This document shows positions 48,910-58,869 of a DNA stretch of 64,000 bases, one piece after another (within the stretch, counting starts at the first letter, position 1; every line of letters begins with the position of its first letter). Origin of the DNA: Alistipes sp. (lineage in GTDB: Bacteria > Bacteroidota > Bacteroidia > Bacteroidales > Rikenellaceae); the NCBI GenBank assembly GCA_017621455.1, contig JAGATC010000019.1, positions 81,576 through 145,575 on the forward strand, read 5' to 3'. Below the pieces are notes generated by a model that saw nothing but the letters and a program-made list of their open reading frames with translations, ran no database searches and was not told the origin of the DNA. Both the position numbers and the translations under genes were made by a program.

Positions 48910-50016
48910 ATGAAACCCGTAGAATTTCGTCGTCACCTACACCGCTACCCCGAACTGTCGTTCAAGGAGCACGCCACACAGCAATTTATTATTGATTGCC
49001 TCAAGGCCGAGGGCATACCCTATCGAGTCGTTGCAGGCACGGGTGTTATTGCCATAATTGAGGGCACTCGCGGGCGCCATGAGCGTGCCGTAGTGCTCCG
49101 TGCCGACATCGATGCGCTACCCATCGAGGAGCTTAACGAGGTAGATTATCGCTCGGAAAACCGGGGCGTTATGCACGCCTGCGGCCACGACATGCACGCC
49201 GCAGTCCTCTTTGGCGTACTGCAGGAGCTTAACCGTGAGCGCGACTTCGAGGGTACGCTCTTCGGCATCTTCCAGCCGGGCGAGGAGCTCAACCCCGGAG
49301 GTGCATCGTTAGTTCTCAAGGAGGAGCCATTCAAAGGCTACGAGGTGGCAGCAGTCATCGGCGAGCATGTCGACGCCAAGCTTGAAGTGGGCGAGATAGG
49401 CATCTGTCCAGGGCGCTTTATGGCCTCAAACGACGAGCTACGCTTCAAGGTTACAGGCCGTGGCGGTCACGCTGCACGCCGCACAGAGATAGACGACACC
49501 GTCACAGCCATGGCCGACATGGTTGTTCGCACCACGGCACTAAACTCTCCCGACGGCGTGGTGTCGGTGGGCAGGGTTATCGCCGAGGGTGCAACGAATG
49601 TCATCCCCAGCATCGTAACCGCCGAGGGCACGATGCGCACCTTCGACAACGAGGAGCGCGAACGTATCTACTCGCACCTGCACGGAAATGCTCACATCAT
49701 CGAGGAGAAATATGGTGTAAAGGTCGACGTCGATATCAATCGTGGCTATCCGTGCGTTACTAACGATGTGCTACTGTCGTACGAGGCGATGATTGTCGCC
49801 ATGGATGAGGGTATCACCGTGAGGGAGCTAAAGCCACTAACTACAGCTGAGGACTTCGGCTACTATACCGAGCGCTACCCCTCGCTATTCTACCGCTTGG
49901 GTGTAGGCGCAGCGGCTGGTAGCTCTCACACAGCAACATTCTGCCCCGATGAGGGGGCATTGGAGGTGGGAGTGCGTATGATGCGACGTATGGCGCTCCA
50001 CATCCTCAATAAGTAA
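48910..50016 (+). CDS. M20 family metallo-amidohydrolase
   Basis: 368 residues. Metal motifs HACGHDMHAAVLFG and EEL-containing FQPGEELNPGG, later GEHVDAKLEVGEIG and a C-terminal H (SSHTATF). The order is catalytic domain, lid domain (about 180-290), catalytic domain. These enzymes cleave N-acyl amino acids or related amides; the exact substrate cannot be assigned. In a tight unit, 6 bases after the methyltransferase gene and 14 before rnr. Confidence 0.92.
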   Translation: MKPVEFRRHLHRYPELSFKEHATQQFIIDCLKAEGIPYRVVAGTGVIAIIEGTRGRHERAVVLRADIDALPIEELNEVDYRSENRGVMHACGHDMHAAVLFGVLQELNRERDFEGTLFGIFQPGEELNPGGASLVLKEEPFKGYEVAAVIGEHVDAKLEVGEIGICPGRFMASNDELRFKVTGRGGHAARRTEIDDTVTAMADMVVRTTALNSPDGVVSVGRVIAEGATNVIPSIVTAEGTMRTFDNEERERIYSHLHGNAHIIEEKYGVKVDVDINRGYPCVTNDVLLSYEAMIVAMDEGITVRELKPLTTAEDFGYYTERYPSLFYRLGVGAAAGSSHTATFCPDEGALEVGVRMMRRMALHILNK

Positions 50017-50030
50017 TAAATTGATTACCA

Positions 50031-52184
50031 ATGGGAAAGAAAAAGAATAAGCGCGGAAACAATCGCGACGAGCGTGCCTCATTCATTGTGGGCATGTTCC
50101 GCGAGTTCCCCGACAATAAGTTTTCACTTAAACACCTTGCCGCAGCCTCGGGAGGTGCCGACCGCGAGGGTCGCACTATGACCTTTGCCATCGTCAGGCA
50201 GCTCATTGACGACGGCTTTGTGGAGGAGGTGGCACGCAGCAAGTATCGCCTATCGCGCAGTGCTATGCCCCGCTATGAGGGTGTCGTTGCGTCGATAACA
50301 CCCGGTGCGCTCTACGTTGCAGTAGAGGCCCTGGAGAGCGATGTATACGTAGCACGCCGCAATGGTGGCGGAGCGTTGGATGGCGACCGTGTGATGGTTG
50401 CCGTGGCACGCCGCTCACGCGATGGCGAGTTGGAGGGCACTATCACCGAGGTGGTAGAGCGCAGCCACCGTCCCTACATTGGCACTGCCGAGGTTACCAC
50501 CAACAACATATTCGTCAGCACCGACTCGCGCCGCCTGGGCGTAGATATACGCCTTGAGCGCAAGCACTATCCGCATGTCGAGACGGGCGATAAAGTGTCG
50601 GTGCGCATAGTTGACTGGGCCGAGGGTGAGCGTCTGCCCGAGGGTGAGCTTGTAGAGCGCCTCGGCAAGGCGGGAGAGAACGACACCGAGATGCACGCCA
50701 TCCTCGCGGAGTTCGACCTACCCTACCACTTCGAGAAGAGGGTCATCGACGCTGCCGAGCGTATCGACGGCAAGATTACCGCCGAGGAGATAGCCCGCCG
50801 CCGCGATATGCGCGACCGCACGACATTCACCATAGACCCCGCCGATGCCAAGGACTTCGACGATGCACTATCTATTGTAAAGCTCAAGGATGGCCTCTGG
50901 GAGGTGGGTGTACATATCGCCGATGTTACGCACTACGTTACGCCCGGCTCGGTTGTCGACAACGAGGCTGTGGAGCGTGCCACATCGGTATATCTTGTCG
51001 ACCGCACCGTGCCTATGCTCCCCGAGCGCCTATGCAACGACCTCTGCTCGCTGCGACCAAACGAGGATAAGCTCTGCTTCTCGGCGGTGTTCACCATAAA
51101 CGAGAGTGCCGAGATTGTGGATGAGTGGCTTGGTCGCACCGTGATACACTCCGACCGCCGCTTTGCCTACGAGGAGGCGCAGGAGGTTATCGAGACAGGC
51201 AAGGGCGACTATAATGAGGAGATACTTACTCTAAACGACCTGGCGCAGAAGTTACGCAACGACCGCTTTAAGCATGGCGCCATAGCCTTTGCGCGTGACG
51301 AGGTGCGCTTCAAGCTCGACGAGAAGGGTCGACCCCTTGGCGTATACACCAAGGTGCAGAAGGAGGCAAATCAGCTTATCGAGGAGTTTATGCTCCTTGC
51401 TAACCGCCGCGTGGCAGAGTACTGCGCACACCGCATATCGAACGGACGTAAGGTGGCGCGCCCTATGGTCTTCCGCGTGCACGACGAGCCCTCGGAGGAT
51501 AAGTTGGAGCGTTTCCGCGACTTCGCGCTACGCTTCGGCCACTACTTCAAGGCGCAGAAGGGGCGTGCCATAGCCAAGGAGATGAATAAGCTGCTCACGA
51601 AGATTGAGGGCTCGGCCGAGTCGAATGCCATCACCACGCTCGCCGTGCGCTCGATGGCCAAAGCGGTATACACCACCGATAATATTGGACACTACGGCCT
51701 CGCCTTCCCCTACTATACGCACTTCACCTCACCCATCCGCCGCTACCCCGATATGATGGTGCATAGGCTTCTGGCCTCGTACCTTGCGGGCGAGAAGCGT
51801 GGCGATAAGAAGCAGCTTGAGTCGCTCTGCGTGCACTCCACCGAGCGCGAGATTGTAGCCTCGGAGGCCGAGCGCGCAAGCATCAAGTATAAGATGGCGG
51901 AGTTTATGAAGGACCGCATCGGCGAGGAGTTCGATGGCGTGGTATCGGGTATGACCGAGTGGGGTGTATATGTCGAGCTCGACGATACACACGTCGAGGG
52001 TATGGCCTTCCTGCGCGACATCGACGAGGATGACTACTACCGCTTCGACGAGGCACGCTACGAGATTGTGGGTCGCTCGTCGGGCATACGCCTCACGCTC
52101 GGAACGCCTGTGCGCGTGAGGGTTAAGAGCGTAGATATGAACCGCCGCACCCTTGACTTTAAGCTATTACTTAACAAGAGATAG
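50031..52184 (+). CDS. rnr: Ribonuclease R
   Basis: 717 residues. Basic N-terminus (GKKKNKRGNNRDER), a winged-helix region, cold-shock-like OB domains, the RNB catalytic core with the Asp cluster (TIDPADAKDFDDALSI) and a C-terminal S1 domain (EEFDGVVSGMTEWGVYVELD). It degrades structured RNA 3' to 5' and helps in ribosome and tmRNA turnover. It starts 14 bases after the M20 gene and mqnC starts 3 bases after its stop. Confidence 0.96.
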   Translation: MGKKKNKRGNNRDERASFIVGMFREFPDNKFSLKHLAAASGGADREGRTMTFAIVRQLIDDGFVEEVARSKYRLSRSAMPRYEGVVASITPGALYVAVEALESDVYVARRNGGGALDGDRVMVAVARRSRDGELEGTITEVVERSHRPYIGTAEVTTNNIFVSTDSRRLGVDIRLERKHYPHVETGDKVSVRIVDWAEGERLPEGELVERLGKAGENDTEMHAILAEFDLPYHFEKRVIDAAERIDGKITAEEIARRRDMRDRTTFTIDPADAKDFDDALSIVKLKDGLWEVGVHIADVTHYVTPGSVVDNEAVERATSVYLVDRTVPMLPERLCNDLCSLRPNEDKLCFSAVFTINESAEIVDEWLGRTVIHSDRRFAYEEAQEVIETGKGDYNEEILTLNDLAQKLRNDRFKHGAIAFARDEVRFKLDEKGRPLGVYTKVQKEANQLIEEFMLLANRRVAEYCAHRISNGRKVARPMVFRVHDEPSEDKLERFRDFALRFGHYFKAQKGRAIAKEMNKLLTKIEGSAESNAITTLAVRSMAKAVYTTDNIGHYGLAFPYYTHFTSPIRRYPDMMVHRLLASYLAGEKRGDKKQLESLCVHSTEREIVASEAERASIKYKMAEFMKDRIGEEFDGVVSGMTEWGVYVELDDTHVEGMAFLRDIDEDDYYRFDEARYEIVGRSSGIRLTLGTPVRVRVKSVDMNRRTLDFKLLLNKR

Positions 52185-52187
52185 GCA

Positions 52188-53279
52188 ATGAGTATAGATA
52201 GCATCCTTGAACGAGCCCTCGAGCGCGAGCCCCTATCACGCACCGAGGCATACACACTCTACGACGAGGCACCCCTACACCTGCTCTGCGACATTGCCGA
52301 CACGCTACGCAAGAGCGCCGTGAAGGACCCCTCGGTGGTGACGTGGCAGATAGACCGCAACGTCAACATCACGAACGTATGTAAGTCGGGTTGCCGCTTC
52401 TGCAACTTCCACTGCAAGCCCCACGAGACCGAGAAGGCCTACATCACCACGATGGCGGAGTATCGCACAAAGATTGACGAGGCCCTTAAGCTCGGTGCCG
52501 ACCAGTTGCTGTTGCAGGGAGGTATGCACCCGAAGCTCGGCATAGAGTTCTACGAGACGCTCTTTAAGCAGATAAAGAGGGAGTACCCCACGCTACGCCT
52601 CAACGCCTTAGGGGCGCCCGAGGTGGCACATATCGCCGCGCTGTCTAACATCACAACGGTGGAGGTGTTGGAGCGCCTGCGCGCTGCGGGCCTCGACACA
52701 CTCCCTGGCGCGGGCGCCGAGATACTCTCGGACGAGGTGCGCAAGCGCATATCGCCCGCCAAGCCCTCGGCACGCGACTGGGTGAGGGTTATGCACGAGG
52801 CGCATAAGATGGATATACCCACTACGGCAACTATGATGTATGGCCACGTGGAGACCCCACATCAGAGGGTCGACCACCTGATTACCATACGCGACCTTCA
52901 GGCCGCTAAGCCCGAGGGTGCACGCGGATTTACGGCATTTATCCCGTGGGTCTTCTGCCCTAAGGGAACACAGCTCGAGAGGGAGGGCATAGCACCCCGC
53001 TTCTCGGCTACGGAGTATCTGCGCATTATCGCTATGAGTCGCATTATCCTGCACAATATCACCAACATACAGGCATCGTGGCTCACAGTGGGCAAGGAGG
53101 TTGCGGAGATTGCACTAAAGAGCGGTGCTAATGATATGGGCTCGATAATGATTGAGGAGAATGTGGTATCGAGTGCTGGTGCCACCACACGCTTCGATAG
53201 GGATGCTATGCAGGCGACTATTCGCCGTGCCGGCTTCACCCCCCGCCTCCGCGACCAGCTTTATAACTATAGGGACTGA
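52188..53279 (+). CDS. mqnC: Cyclic dehypoxanthinyl futalosine synthase (radical SAM)
   Basis: 363 residues. The radical SAM cluster is CKSGCRFCNF (three cysteines, CxxxCxxC); the later LLQGGMHPKLGIEFYE and NIQASWLTVGKEVAEIAL with MIEENVVSSAG are typical of MqnC rather than MqnE. The enzyme closes dehypoxanthine futalosine to its cyclic form in the futalosine menaquinone pathway. Last gene of the five-gene unit; a hairpin cluster and a nested-hairpin element follow. Confidence 0.93.
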   Translation: MSIDSILERALEREPLSRTEAYTLYDEAPLHLLCDIADTLRKSAVKDPSVVTWQIDRNVNITNVCKSGCRFCNFHCKPHETEKAYITTMAEYRTKIDEALKLGADQLLLQGGMHPKLGIEFYETLFKQIKREYPTLRLNALGAPEVAHIAALSNITTVEVLERLRAAGLDTLPGAGAEILSDEVRKRISPAKPSARDWVRVMHEAHKMDIPTTATMMYGHVETPHQRVDHLITIRDLQAAKPEGARGFTAFIPWVFCPKGTQLEREGIAPRFSATEYLRIIAMSRIILHNITNIQASWLTVGKEVAEIALKSGANDMGSIMIEENVVSSAGATTRFDRDAMQATIRRAGFTPRLRDQLYNYRD

Positions 53280-53302
53280 GTATATTTACATTCCACCCCA
53301 AA

Positions 53303-53363
53303 CCCCTGCCTTTGACAAAGGAGGGGCTTGTGGCAAGGCTCCGCCTTGCACACCTAAAGGTGT
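53303..53363. repeat. Cluster of three small hairpins
   Basis: Directly after mqnC: CCCCT-g-CCTTTG-a-CAAAGG-AGGGG (53303-53326), CAAGGC-tcc-GCCTTG (53334-53348) and ACACCT-aa-AGGTGT (53350-53363). This looks like a short intergenic repeat of a type common in Bacteroidetes, possibly a terminator region for mqnC. Confidence 0.7.
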
Positions 53364-53386
53364 CTGTACAACACACCCCGAGACCC

Positions 53387-53516
53387 AATTTCTTGTCAGA
53401 AGGGGTTAGGCTTGGTCTATCGCAAAAGAAACCACCACAGGATAGTACTTAAACGTACAGCCTGTGGTGGTTTACTTTGGGGATGGGCCGAGAATGGCCC
53501 CTTATCACAAGAAATT
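53387..53516. repeat. Nested-hairpin element between convergent genes
   Basis: Outer arms AATTTCTTGTCAGAAGGGG and CCCCTTATCACAAGAAATT, second stem CTTGGTC / GGCCGAG, inner perfect 13-bp stem AAACCACCACAGG / CCTGTGGTGGTTT capped by ATAGTACTTAAACGTACAG. It ends two bases before the stop codon of the acyl-CoA dehydrogenase gene (minus strand). Confidence 0.88.
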
Positions 53517-53518
53517 TC

Positions 53519-55228
53519 TTATGCGAAGAGTGCAACATCCTCCGCCTCCGACGCATTAATATACGACGCTGCCTCGGTGATCTTCTTGGTTGCGTACTTC
53601 ACGAAGATCTTGGTAGGATTGAGGTACTCTGCCTCGCACTCTGCAGCCTGGCGGAGCATAATGTGCGACATAATGATGTAACCAGCAATCTCAACAAGAC
53701 GGCGTGAGTGGAACTCCTTATAGCCTGTAGTCTCCTTGTCGATGGTCTCAACGCGCTCAACAACCTGCTCGTACACCTTGCGGAGCTCAACAAGCTGCGC
53801 ACCCATAGCCTCGGTAGCCTCGGTGCGAGCGTTCTCCTCGTAGCGCATAATCTGCTCGAGGTAGGTGCCCTTGGTTACGTGGTTGATGGCAGCCACAACT
53901 TGAAGCTGTGTGGTACCCTCGTAGATGTTCATAATACGAGCATCGCGATACAAACGCTCGCAAGCGTAGTCCTTCATATAGCCCGAGCCACCGTGAATCT
54001 GGATAGAGTCGTAGGCAACCTCGTTGGCATACTCCGAAGCGAACATCTTGGCAAGAGGCGTAAAGCCATCAGCAAGACGGTTGTAGAACTTCATCTCCTG
54101 GCGCTCCTCGGCCTCGAGTGAGCGGTCGTGCGAGATGTGAGTAAGCTGCTTGTAGATGTCCACAAAACGTGCTGTCTCATAGAGCATTGCACGCGATGCA
54201 AGGGTCTTAGCCTCCATATTCTTAAGCATCTCGCGTACGGCAGCGAACTCGATGATAGCCTTACCGAACTGCTCACGCTCGCCAGCATACTTCAACGCCT
54301 CGCGGTAGGCAGCCTCGCACAAACCTGTAGACTGCGCTGCGATACCCAGACGTGCCGCGTTCATAAGCGACATAACGTACTTGATAAGACCCATCTTGCG
54401 GTCGCCAACCAACACTGCAGGAGCGTTGTTGAATACAAGCTCGCAGGTAGGTGAGCCCTTGATACCGAGCTTATTCTCGATGCGGCGCACCTTCACACCA
54501 CCATCGCGCTTGTCGTAGATAAGCATCGAGAGACCACGTGCATCCTTTGTGCCCTCCTCGGTACGAGCAAGTACCAACGAGATGTCGCCATCACCATTGG
54601 TAATGAAGCGCTTACAGCCGTTAAGGCGCCATACGCCAGCAGCCTCGTCCCACGATGCCTTGAGCATAACGGCACCAAGGTCAGAACCTGCATCTGGCTC
54701 TGTGAGGTCCATAGCGCAGGTCTCACCAGCTGACACGCGGGGCAAGAACTTAGCCTTAATCTCCTCCGACGCAAACTCGTTGATGGTCTCGGCGCAGTCC
54801 TGCAAGCCCCAGATATTCTCGAAGCCTGCATCGGCACGTGCAACCATCTCGTTAGCCATAGCGAAGCACGTCACGGGCATATTCAAACCGTCGTACTTAC
54901 GTGGAAGGGTCATGCCACCCAAGCCCGCAGCGTTCAACGCCTCGATATTACGCACGGTACCCGAAGCATACTCCACGTGGTCGTTAACAACACGGGGACC
55001 CTCGTGGTCTACGCTCTCGGCATTTGCGGCGATAACCTCACCACATACGTCACCCACAATCTCCAACACGCGGCGATATGAGTCGAGAGCATCCTCCGTA
55101 TCCTGGGGGGCATAGTCATACTCAGCAGCATCGGCAAAGTTACGCTCCTTGAGCTCGATAATCCTCTTCATCAAGGGATGAGAGAGGTGATACTGCAAAT
55201 CTTTGTTATCTGTATAGAAATTTGCCAT
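53519..55228 (-). CDS. Acyl-CoA dehydrogenase
   Basis: 569 residues. Acyl-CoA dehydrogenase N domain, middle beta domain (EPDAGSDLGAVMLKASWD, NGCKRFITNGDGDISLVLAR) and FAD C-domain (QIHGGSGYMKDYACERLYRD with the usual catalytic region). An extra C-terminal helical part of about 120 residues (VELRKVYEQVVERVETIDKE) makes it longer than classic short-chain enzymes. It oxidises an acyl-CoA and passes electrons to the ETF encoded directly upstream (4 bases). The substrate chain length is unknown. Confidence 0.94.
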   Translation of the reverse strand: MANFYTDNKDLQYHLSHPLMKRIIELKERNFADAAEYDYAPQDTEDALDSYRRVLEIVGDVCGEVIAANAESVDHEGPRVVNDHVEYASGTVRNIEALNAAGLGGMTLPRKYDGLNMPVTCFAMANEMVARADAGFENIWGLQDCAETINEFASEEIKAKFLPRVSAGETCAMDLTEPDAGSDLGAVMLKASWDEAAGVWRLNGCKRFITNGDGDISLVLARTEEGTKDARGLSMLIYDKRDGGVKVRRIENKLGIKGSPTCELVFNNAPAVLVGDRKMGLIKYVMSLMNAARLGIAAQSTGLCEAAYREALKYAGEREQFGKAIIEFAAVREMLKNMEAKTLASRAMLYETARFVDIYKQLTHISHDRSLEAEERQEMKFYNRLADGFTPLAKMFASEYANEVAYDSIQIHGGSGYMKDYACERLYRDARIMNIYEGTTQLQVVAAINHVTKGTYLEQIMRYEENARTEATEAMGAQLVELRKVYEQVVERVETIDKETTGYKEFHSRRLVEIAGYIIMSHIMLRQAAECEAEYLNPTKIFVKYATKKITEAASYINASEAEDVALFA

Positions 55229-55231
55229 AGC

Positions 55232-56251
55232 TTACTTTGAATTCTGTTTGTAATACTTAATCATCTTGGGGATAACCTCTTCAACGCTACCGGTGATAGC
55301 ATAGTCGGCAATCTTGTTGATGGGCGCAGCAGGGTCGGTGTTGATAGAGACAATCATTGCCGAGCCATCCATACCTGCGGTGTGCTGAATCTGACCCGAG
55401 ATACCACAAGCGATATAGAGCTTGGGGCGTACCGTAACGCCTGTCTGACCAATCTGGCGCTCGTGCTCCGTGAAGCCAGCATCTACAGCGGCACGCGAGG
55501 CACCAACCTCACCACCCAACACATCAGCGAGCTCATGCACTAATTTAAATCCCTCCTTTGAGCCTACACCGTAGCCACCAGCCACGATAACCGAAGCACC
55601 CTTGATGTTAATCTTACGCTCCTCGATGTGGCGCTCAACGATGCGTACAGCGAGGTCTGTATCCTTAACCATAGGCTTCCAGTCAATCTCGCGAACCTCA
55701 CCAGCAGCGGGAGTTGCAAGAGCCTCCTTGCGCATAACACCCTCACGCACGGTAGCCATCTGAGGACGGCACTCGGGGTTGACGATGGTGGCGATGATGT
55801 TACCACCAAAGGCGGGACGAATCTGGTAGAGCAACGAGTCGTACTCCTTGCCACTCTTAGCATCCTTATGTTCGCCGATAACAAGCTCAGTACAGTCAGC
55901 CGTAAGACCGCTGTGGAGCGACGATGACACACGTGGTGCGAAGTCACGACCTACTGGAGTAGCACCAAACAGAGCAATCTGAGGCTTCTCCTGCTCGATA
56001 AGACCTACCATAACGGCAGTGTGGGGAAGGGTGCGGAAGGGTGAGAATATCTCGTTGTCGGCAACCCATACGGTGTCAGCACCATACTTTGCCAACTCGG
56101 GGGCCAAATCCTTGACATTGTGACCGATAACCACAGCCTCGAGCTTAACACCAAGCGTGTTTGCAAGCTCACGACCCTTCGTTAGGAGCTCCAACGACAC
56201 GTCGGCAATCTCCCTCTCCTCAATCTCGATATATACAAATACGTTATTCAT
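55232..56251 (-). CDS. etfA: Electron transfer flavoprotein alpha subunit
   Basis: 339 residues. The ETF alpha FAD domain at the C-terminus (GASRAAVDAGFTEHERQIGQ, TVRPKLYIACGISGQIQHTA, IVSINTDPAAPINKIADY). N-terminal part like other alpha subunits. Between etfB and the dehydrogenase, gaps 19 and 3 bases, so one transcript. Confidence 0.95.
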   Translation of the reverse strand: MNNVFVYIEIEEREIADVSLELLTKGRELANTLGVKLEAVVIGHNVKDLAPELAKYGADTVWVADNEIFSPFRTLPHTAVMVGLIEQEKPQIALFGATPVGRDFAPRVSSSLHSGLTADCTELVIGEHKDAKSGKEYDSLLYQIRPAFGGNIIATIVNPECRPQMATVREGVMRKEALATPAAGEVREIDWKPMVKDTDLAVRIVERHIEERKINIKGASVIVAGGYGVGSKEGFKLVHELADVLGGEVGASRAAVDAGFTEHERQIGQTGVTVRPKLYIACGISGQIQHTAGMDGSAMIVSINTDPAAPINKIADYAITGSVEEVIPKMIKYYKQNSK

Positions 56252-56270
56252 ACTCTTAACTATTTAGGGA

Positions 56271-57146
56271 TTAACCGAGCGTGTGGCTCGCAATAAGTTC
56301 CTGCATAAGTGCCTCGATATCCTTGTCATCCGAGGTGAGCGTCTTAGCCTCCTTGGCCTGGAATACCACGTTCTCAATCTTCTTCACCTTGGTGGGCGAG
56401 CCGCTCAAACCGAGCTGCTCGGGATCAGGGTCAACATCGGCAGCTGCCAACTCCACAATGTGGAGGTAGGGGCGCTCCTCTATAAATGCCTTGCGCTGGT
56501 CGTCTGCCGCAGCCATCTCCGAGGTGGCCAAAGCATACTTAAACTTCATAACGCGCTTGGCGTTGCGTGGACGGCACTCCTTAGCCGATGAGTTGACAGT
56601 AATGAGTGCGGGCAGTGGCGAAACGACAACCTCCGAGCCACGCTCCAAGCGACGCTTGATGGTGATCTGCGTATCGTTAATATCTACAAGCTCCTCGGCG
56701 TATGTAATCTGTGGGAGGTCGAGCTTCTCAGCTACCTGAGGACCAACCTGTGCGGTATCACCGTCGATAGCCTGACGGCCTGCAACTATGATGTCTGGCT
56801 CAATCTTACGCAATGCCAACGACAAAGCATACGACGTAGCCAACGTATCAGAACCCGCAAACTCCTTGCCCGAAAGAAGATAACCGCCATCAGCACCGCG
56901 GAACATAGCCTCGCGGATGACGTCACTCGCACGCTGGGGACCCATCGTGAGCACGTAGACCTCGCTGCCTGCGATGCGCTCCTTCATCTGGAGTGCCATC
57001 TCAAGGGCATTTAGGTCCTCGGGGTTGAAGATTGCAGCAAGAGCAGCACGGTTTACCGTACCCTCTGGAGTCATGGCATCCTTGCCGACATTACGCGTGT
57101 CGGGCACCTGCTTTGCCATAACCACAATTTTCTTAACTCTTTCCAT
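56271..57146 (-). CDS. etfB: Electron transfer flavoprotein beta subunit
   Basis: 291 residues: VVMAKQVPDTRNVGKDAMT opening, NPEDLNALEMALQMKE, and the signature GRQAIDGDTAQVGPQVAEKL. Binds AMP/FAD-related cofactor with the alpha subunit. First gene of the etfB-etfA-acyl-CoA dehydrogenase unit. Confidence 0.95.
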   Translation of the reverse strand: MERVKKIVVMAKQVPDTRNVGKDAMTPEGTVNRAALAAIFNPEDLNALEMALQMKERIAGSEVYVLTMGPQRASDVIREAMFRGADGGYLLSGKEFAGSDTLATSYALSLALRKIEPDIIVAGRQAIDGDTAQVGPQVAEKLDLPQITYAEELVDINDTQITIKRRLERGSEVVVSPLPALITVNSSAKECRPRNAKRVMKFKYALATSEMAAADDQRKAFIEERPYLHIVELAAADVDPDPEQLGLSGSPTKVKKIENVVFQAKEAKTLTSDDKDIEALMQELIASHTLG

Positions 57147-57232
57147 AACTATATAAATATATGTATAATCACTCTCCTATATCTCTTTGCGCCACTTCGA
57201 TTGCCACCCTACAAGCGGGCAAAACAATCGTG

Positions 57233-57240
57233 CAAAGATA
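57233..57240 (-). promoter_or_regulatory. -7 box for the ETF unit
   Basis: Minus-strand TATCTTTG at 57240-57233, 87 bases before the etfB start; no clear TTG at the expected distance. Confidence 0.5.
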
Positions 57241-57354
57241 CTTATTTTTACCGAAACGGCACTATTTTTCCACCACAATTTACCATATAAATTTGCAATA
57301 TGTTGTAAATCAAAGTGTTGAGCAAATAGCTCATTTGTCCGTTTTACCATTCGG

Positions 57355-58512
57355 CTAACCTCGCACATCGACGCCAACACGACGATAGCAACTGAGTAGG
57401 TTGTATGCCACCACCTCCTCGCGGAAGCGCGATGCAAGACGTCTACCCACCTTTATCATGTCACTGCGCATCTCCTCATCGTCGAGCAAACTACGTACAG
57501 CCCCAATAAGCTCATCGCGATTGTCATCGTCGACATATATAGCGGCACTCTCGGCAATCTCCTCCATACTTGAGCCTCGTGCAGCAATAACCGGAACGCC
57601 CGACGTCATAGCCTCAGCAACAGACGAAGCATAACCCTCATACGTTGAGAGGTTTATAAGCATTGACGAGCTCTGATATATTGCCGGCAAGTCACACCCC
57701 TGCACATCTCGCACGAAGTGAACCCTATCACTCACACCCAGTTCCTCCGTCATACGCACCAAGCGCTGAGTGAAGGTTGTTGCCTCGCCCACAATAACGT
57801 AGTGTAACTCGTGGTCGAGTAGTGGCAATATCTGTATCACATGCTCTATTTTACGGCGGCTGAGATGCTTACCTACGCTGAGCATATATCGCTCGGGCAG
57901 CGAGTATCGCTCACGCACCTCACTCCTCACACTATCCTCAACATGCTCCGCGAAACACTTTGCCACACCACAATATACTACATCCACCTTATCAGGGTCG
58001 ATAGCAAACTGCCCCACAATATCTCGCTTAACACACTCACTCACAGCCACAATACGATCGACACGACGCAATAGCTGCGACATATAGAGGCGCTTTATGA
58101 GCACCTCTACGGTGTCTGCTATGTTCTTCTCATGTAGGAATGCAAGGTCGTGAATAGTGACCACACTTCGAATATTACGACTCGCTAAGCCAAAGGGAAT
58201 GTGCTCTGCCAGACCATGATATAGCTCCACATCGCCATTACGTAGGTCGTTGGAGATGGCCCACATTCGCCACGGCAGCGTACAAGCGCGCCACACTGCA
58301 CCATCTGGCTCCATGGTCTCCACATTGTGTAGCTCCTCTATTTTCGCATACTCTGCATGTGGCTTATTTGCAGCAACATAGGCACGATAGTAGCCATATC
58401 GAGCTGTGGCCTTTGCCAACGCCTCGACTACTAAACGTGAATATGCACCATACTCCTCAGAGTTTGTGACAGCATATCGTGCATCAAATCCTATCGTTGT
58501 GCTACGTTTCAT
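57355..58512 (-). CDS. GT4-type glycosyltransferase
   Basis: 385 residues with two Rossmann-like halves. C-terminal nucleotide-sugar site: PERYMLSVGKHLSRRKIEHV, then NLSTYEGYASSVAEAMTSGV with the E-x7-E type pair of GT4 and PVIAARGSSMEEIAE. N-terminal acceptor half contains LYHGLAEHIPFGLASRNIRS. It transfers a sugar from an activated donor, probably for cell-surface polysaccharide or glycan. No other glycan genes adjoin it, so the pathway is unknown. Its -7 box is TAACTTTG at 58562-58555. Confidence 0.9.
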   Translation of the reverse strand: MKRSTTIGFDARYAVTNSEEYGAYSRLVVEALAKATARYGYYRAYVAANKPHAEYAKIEELHNVETMEPDGAVWRACTLPWRMWAISNDLRNGDVELYHGLAEHIPFGLASRNIRSVVTIHDLAFLHEKNIADTVEVLIKRLYMSQLLRRVDRIVAVSECVKRDIVGQFAIDPDKVDVVYCGVAKCFAEHVEDSVRSEVRERYSLPERYMLSVGKHLSRRKIEHVIQILPLLDHELHYVIVGEATTFTQRLVRMTEELGVSDRVHFVRDVQGCDLPAIYQSSSMLINLSTYEGYASSVAEAMTSGVPVIAARGSSMEEIAESAAIYVDDDNRDELIGAVRSLLDDEEMRSDMIKVGRRLASRFREEVVAYNLLSCYRRVGVDVRG

Positions 58513-58688
58513 ACTTTAGTTCGCAACTAACATTGCCATAGGCAACAATCTTTGCAAAGTTAATAAAAAAACTCTAACATTGGCGTCTATCACGCTGTTT
58601 TTATGCTATTATCACGCCTAATTAGCACTCCTTCAACACAATAGTAGCACATCAATGTAAGAGTAATTAATTTTTTAGGGCGACATTT

Positions 58689-58718
58689 TTGTTCGTTGCG
58701 AAATTTGTATTATCTTTG
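58689..58718 (+). promoter_or_regulatory. Promoter of the CAT-anticodon tRNA
   Basis: TTG at 58689-58691, 19-base spacer, TATCTTTG at 58711-58718, transcription start near 58724, ten bases before the tRNA. Confidence 0.8.
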
Positions 58719-58733
58719 CAGCGCAAAAAAGTT

Positions 58734-58807
<74 letters not shown>

Positions 58808-58817
58808 CAAACAAAAA

Positions 58818-58847
58818 AGTCTCGGCACAGCGTCGAGACTTTTTTTG
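58818..58847 (+). terminator. Terminator after the CAT tRNA
   Basis: AGTCTCG (58818-58824) pairs with CGAGACT (58834-58840), then seven T. Confidence 0.9.
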
Positions 58848-58869
58848 TTATACCACCTATAGCTTAGAC

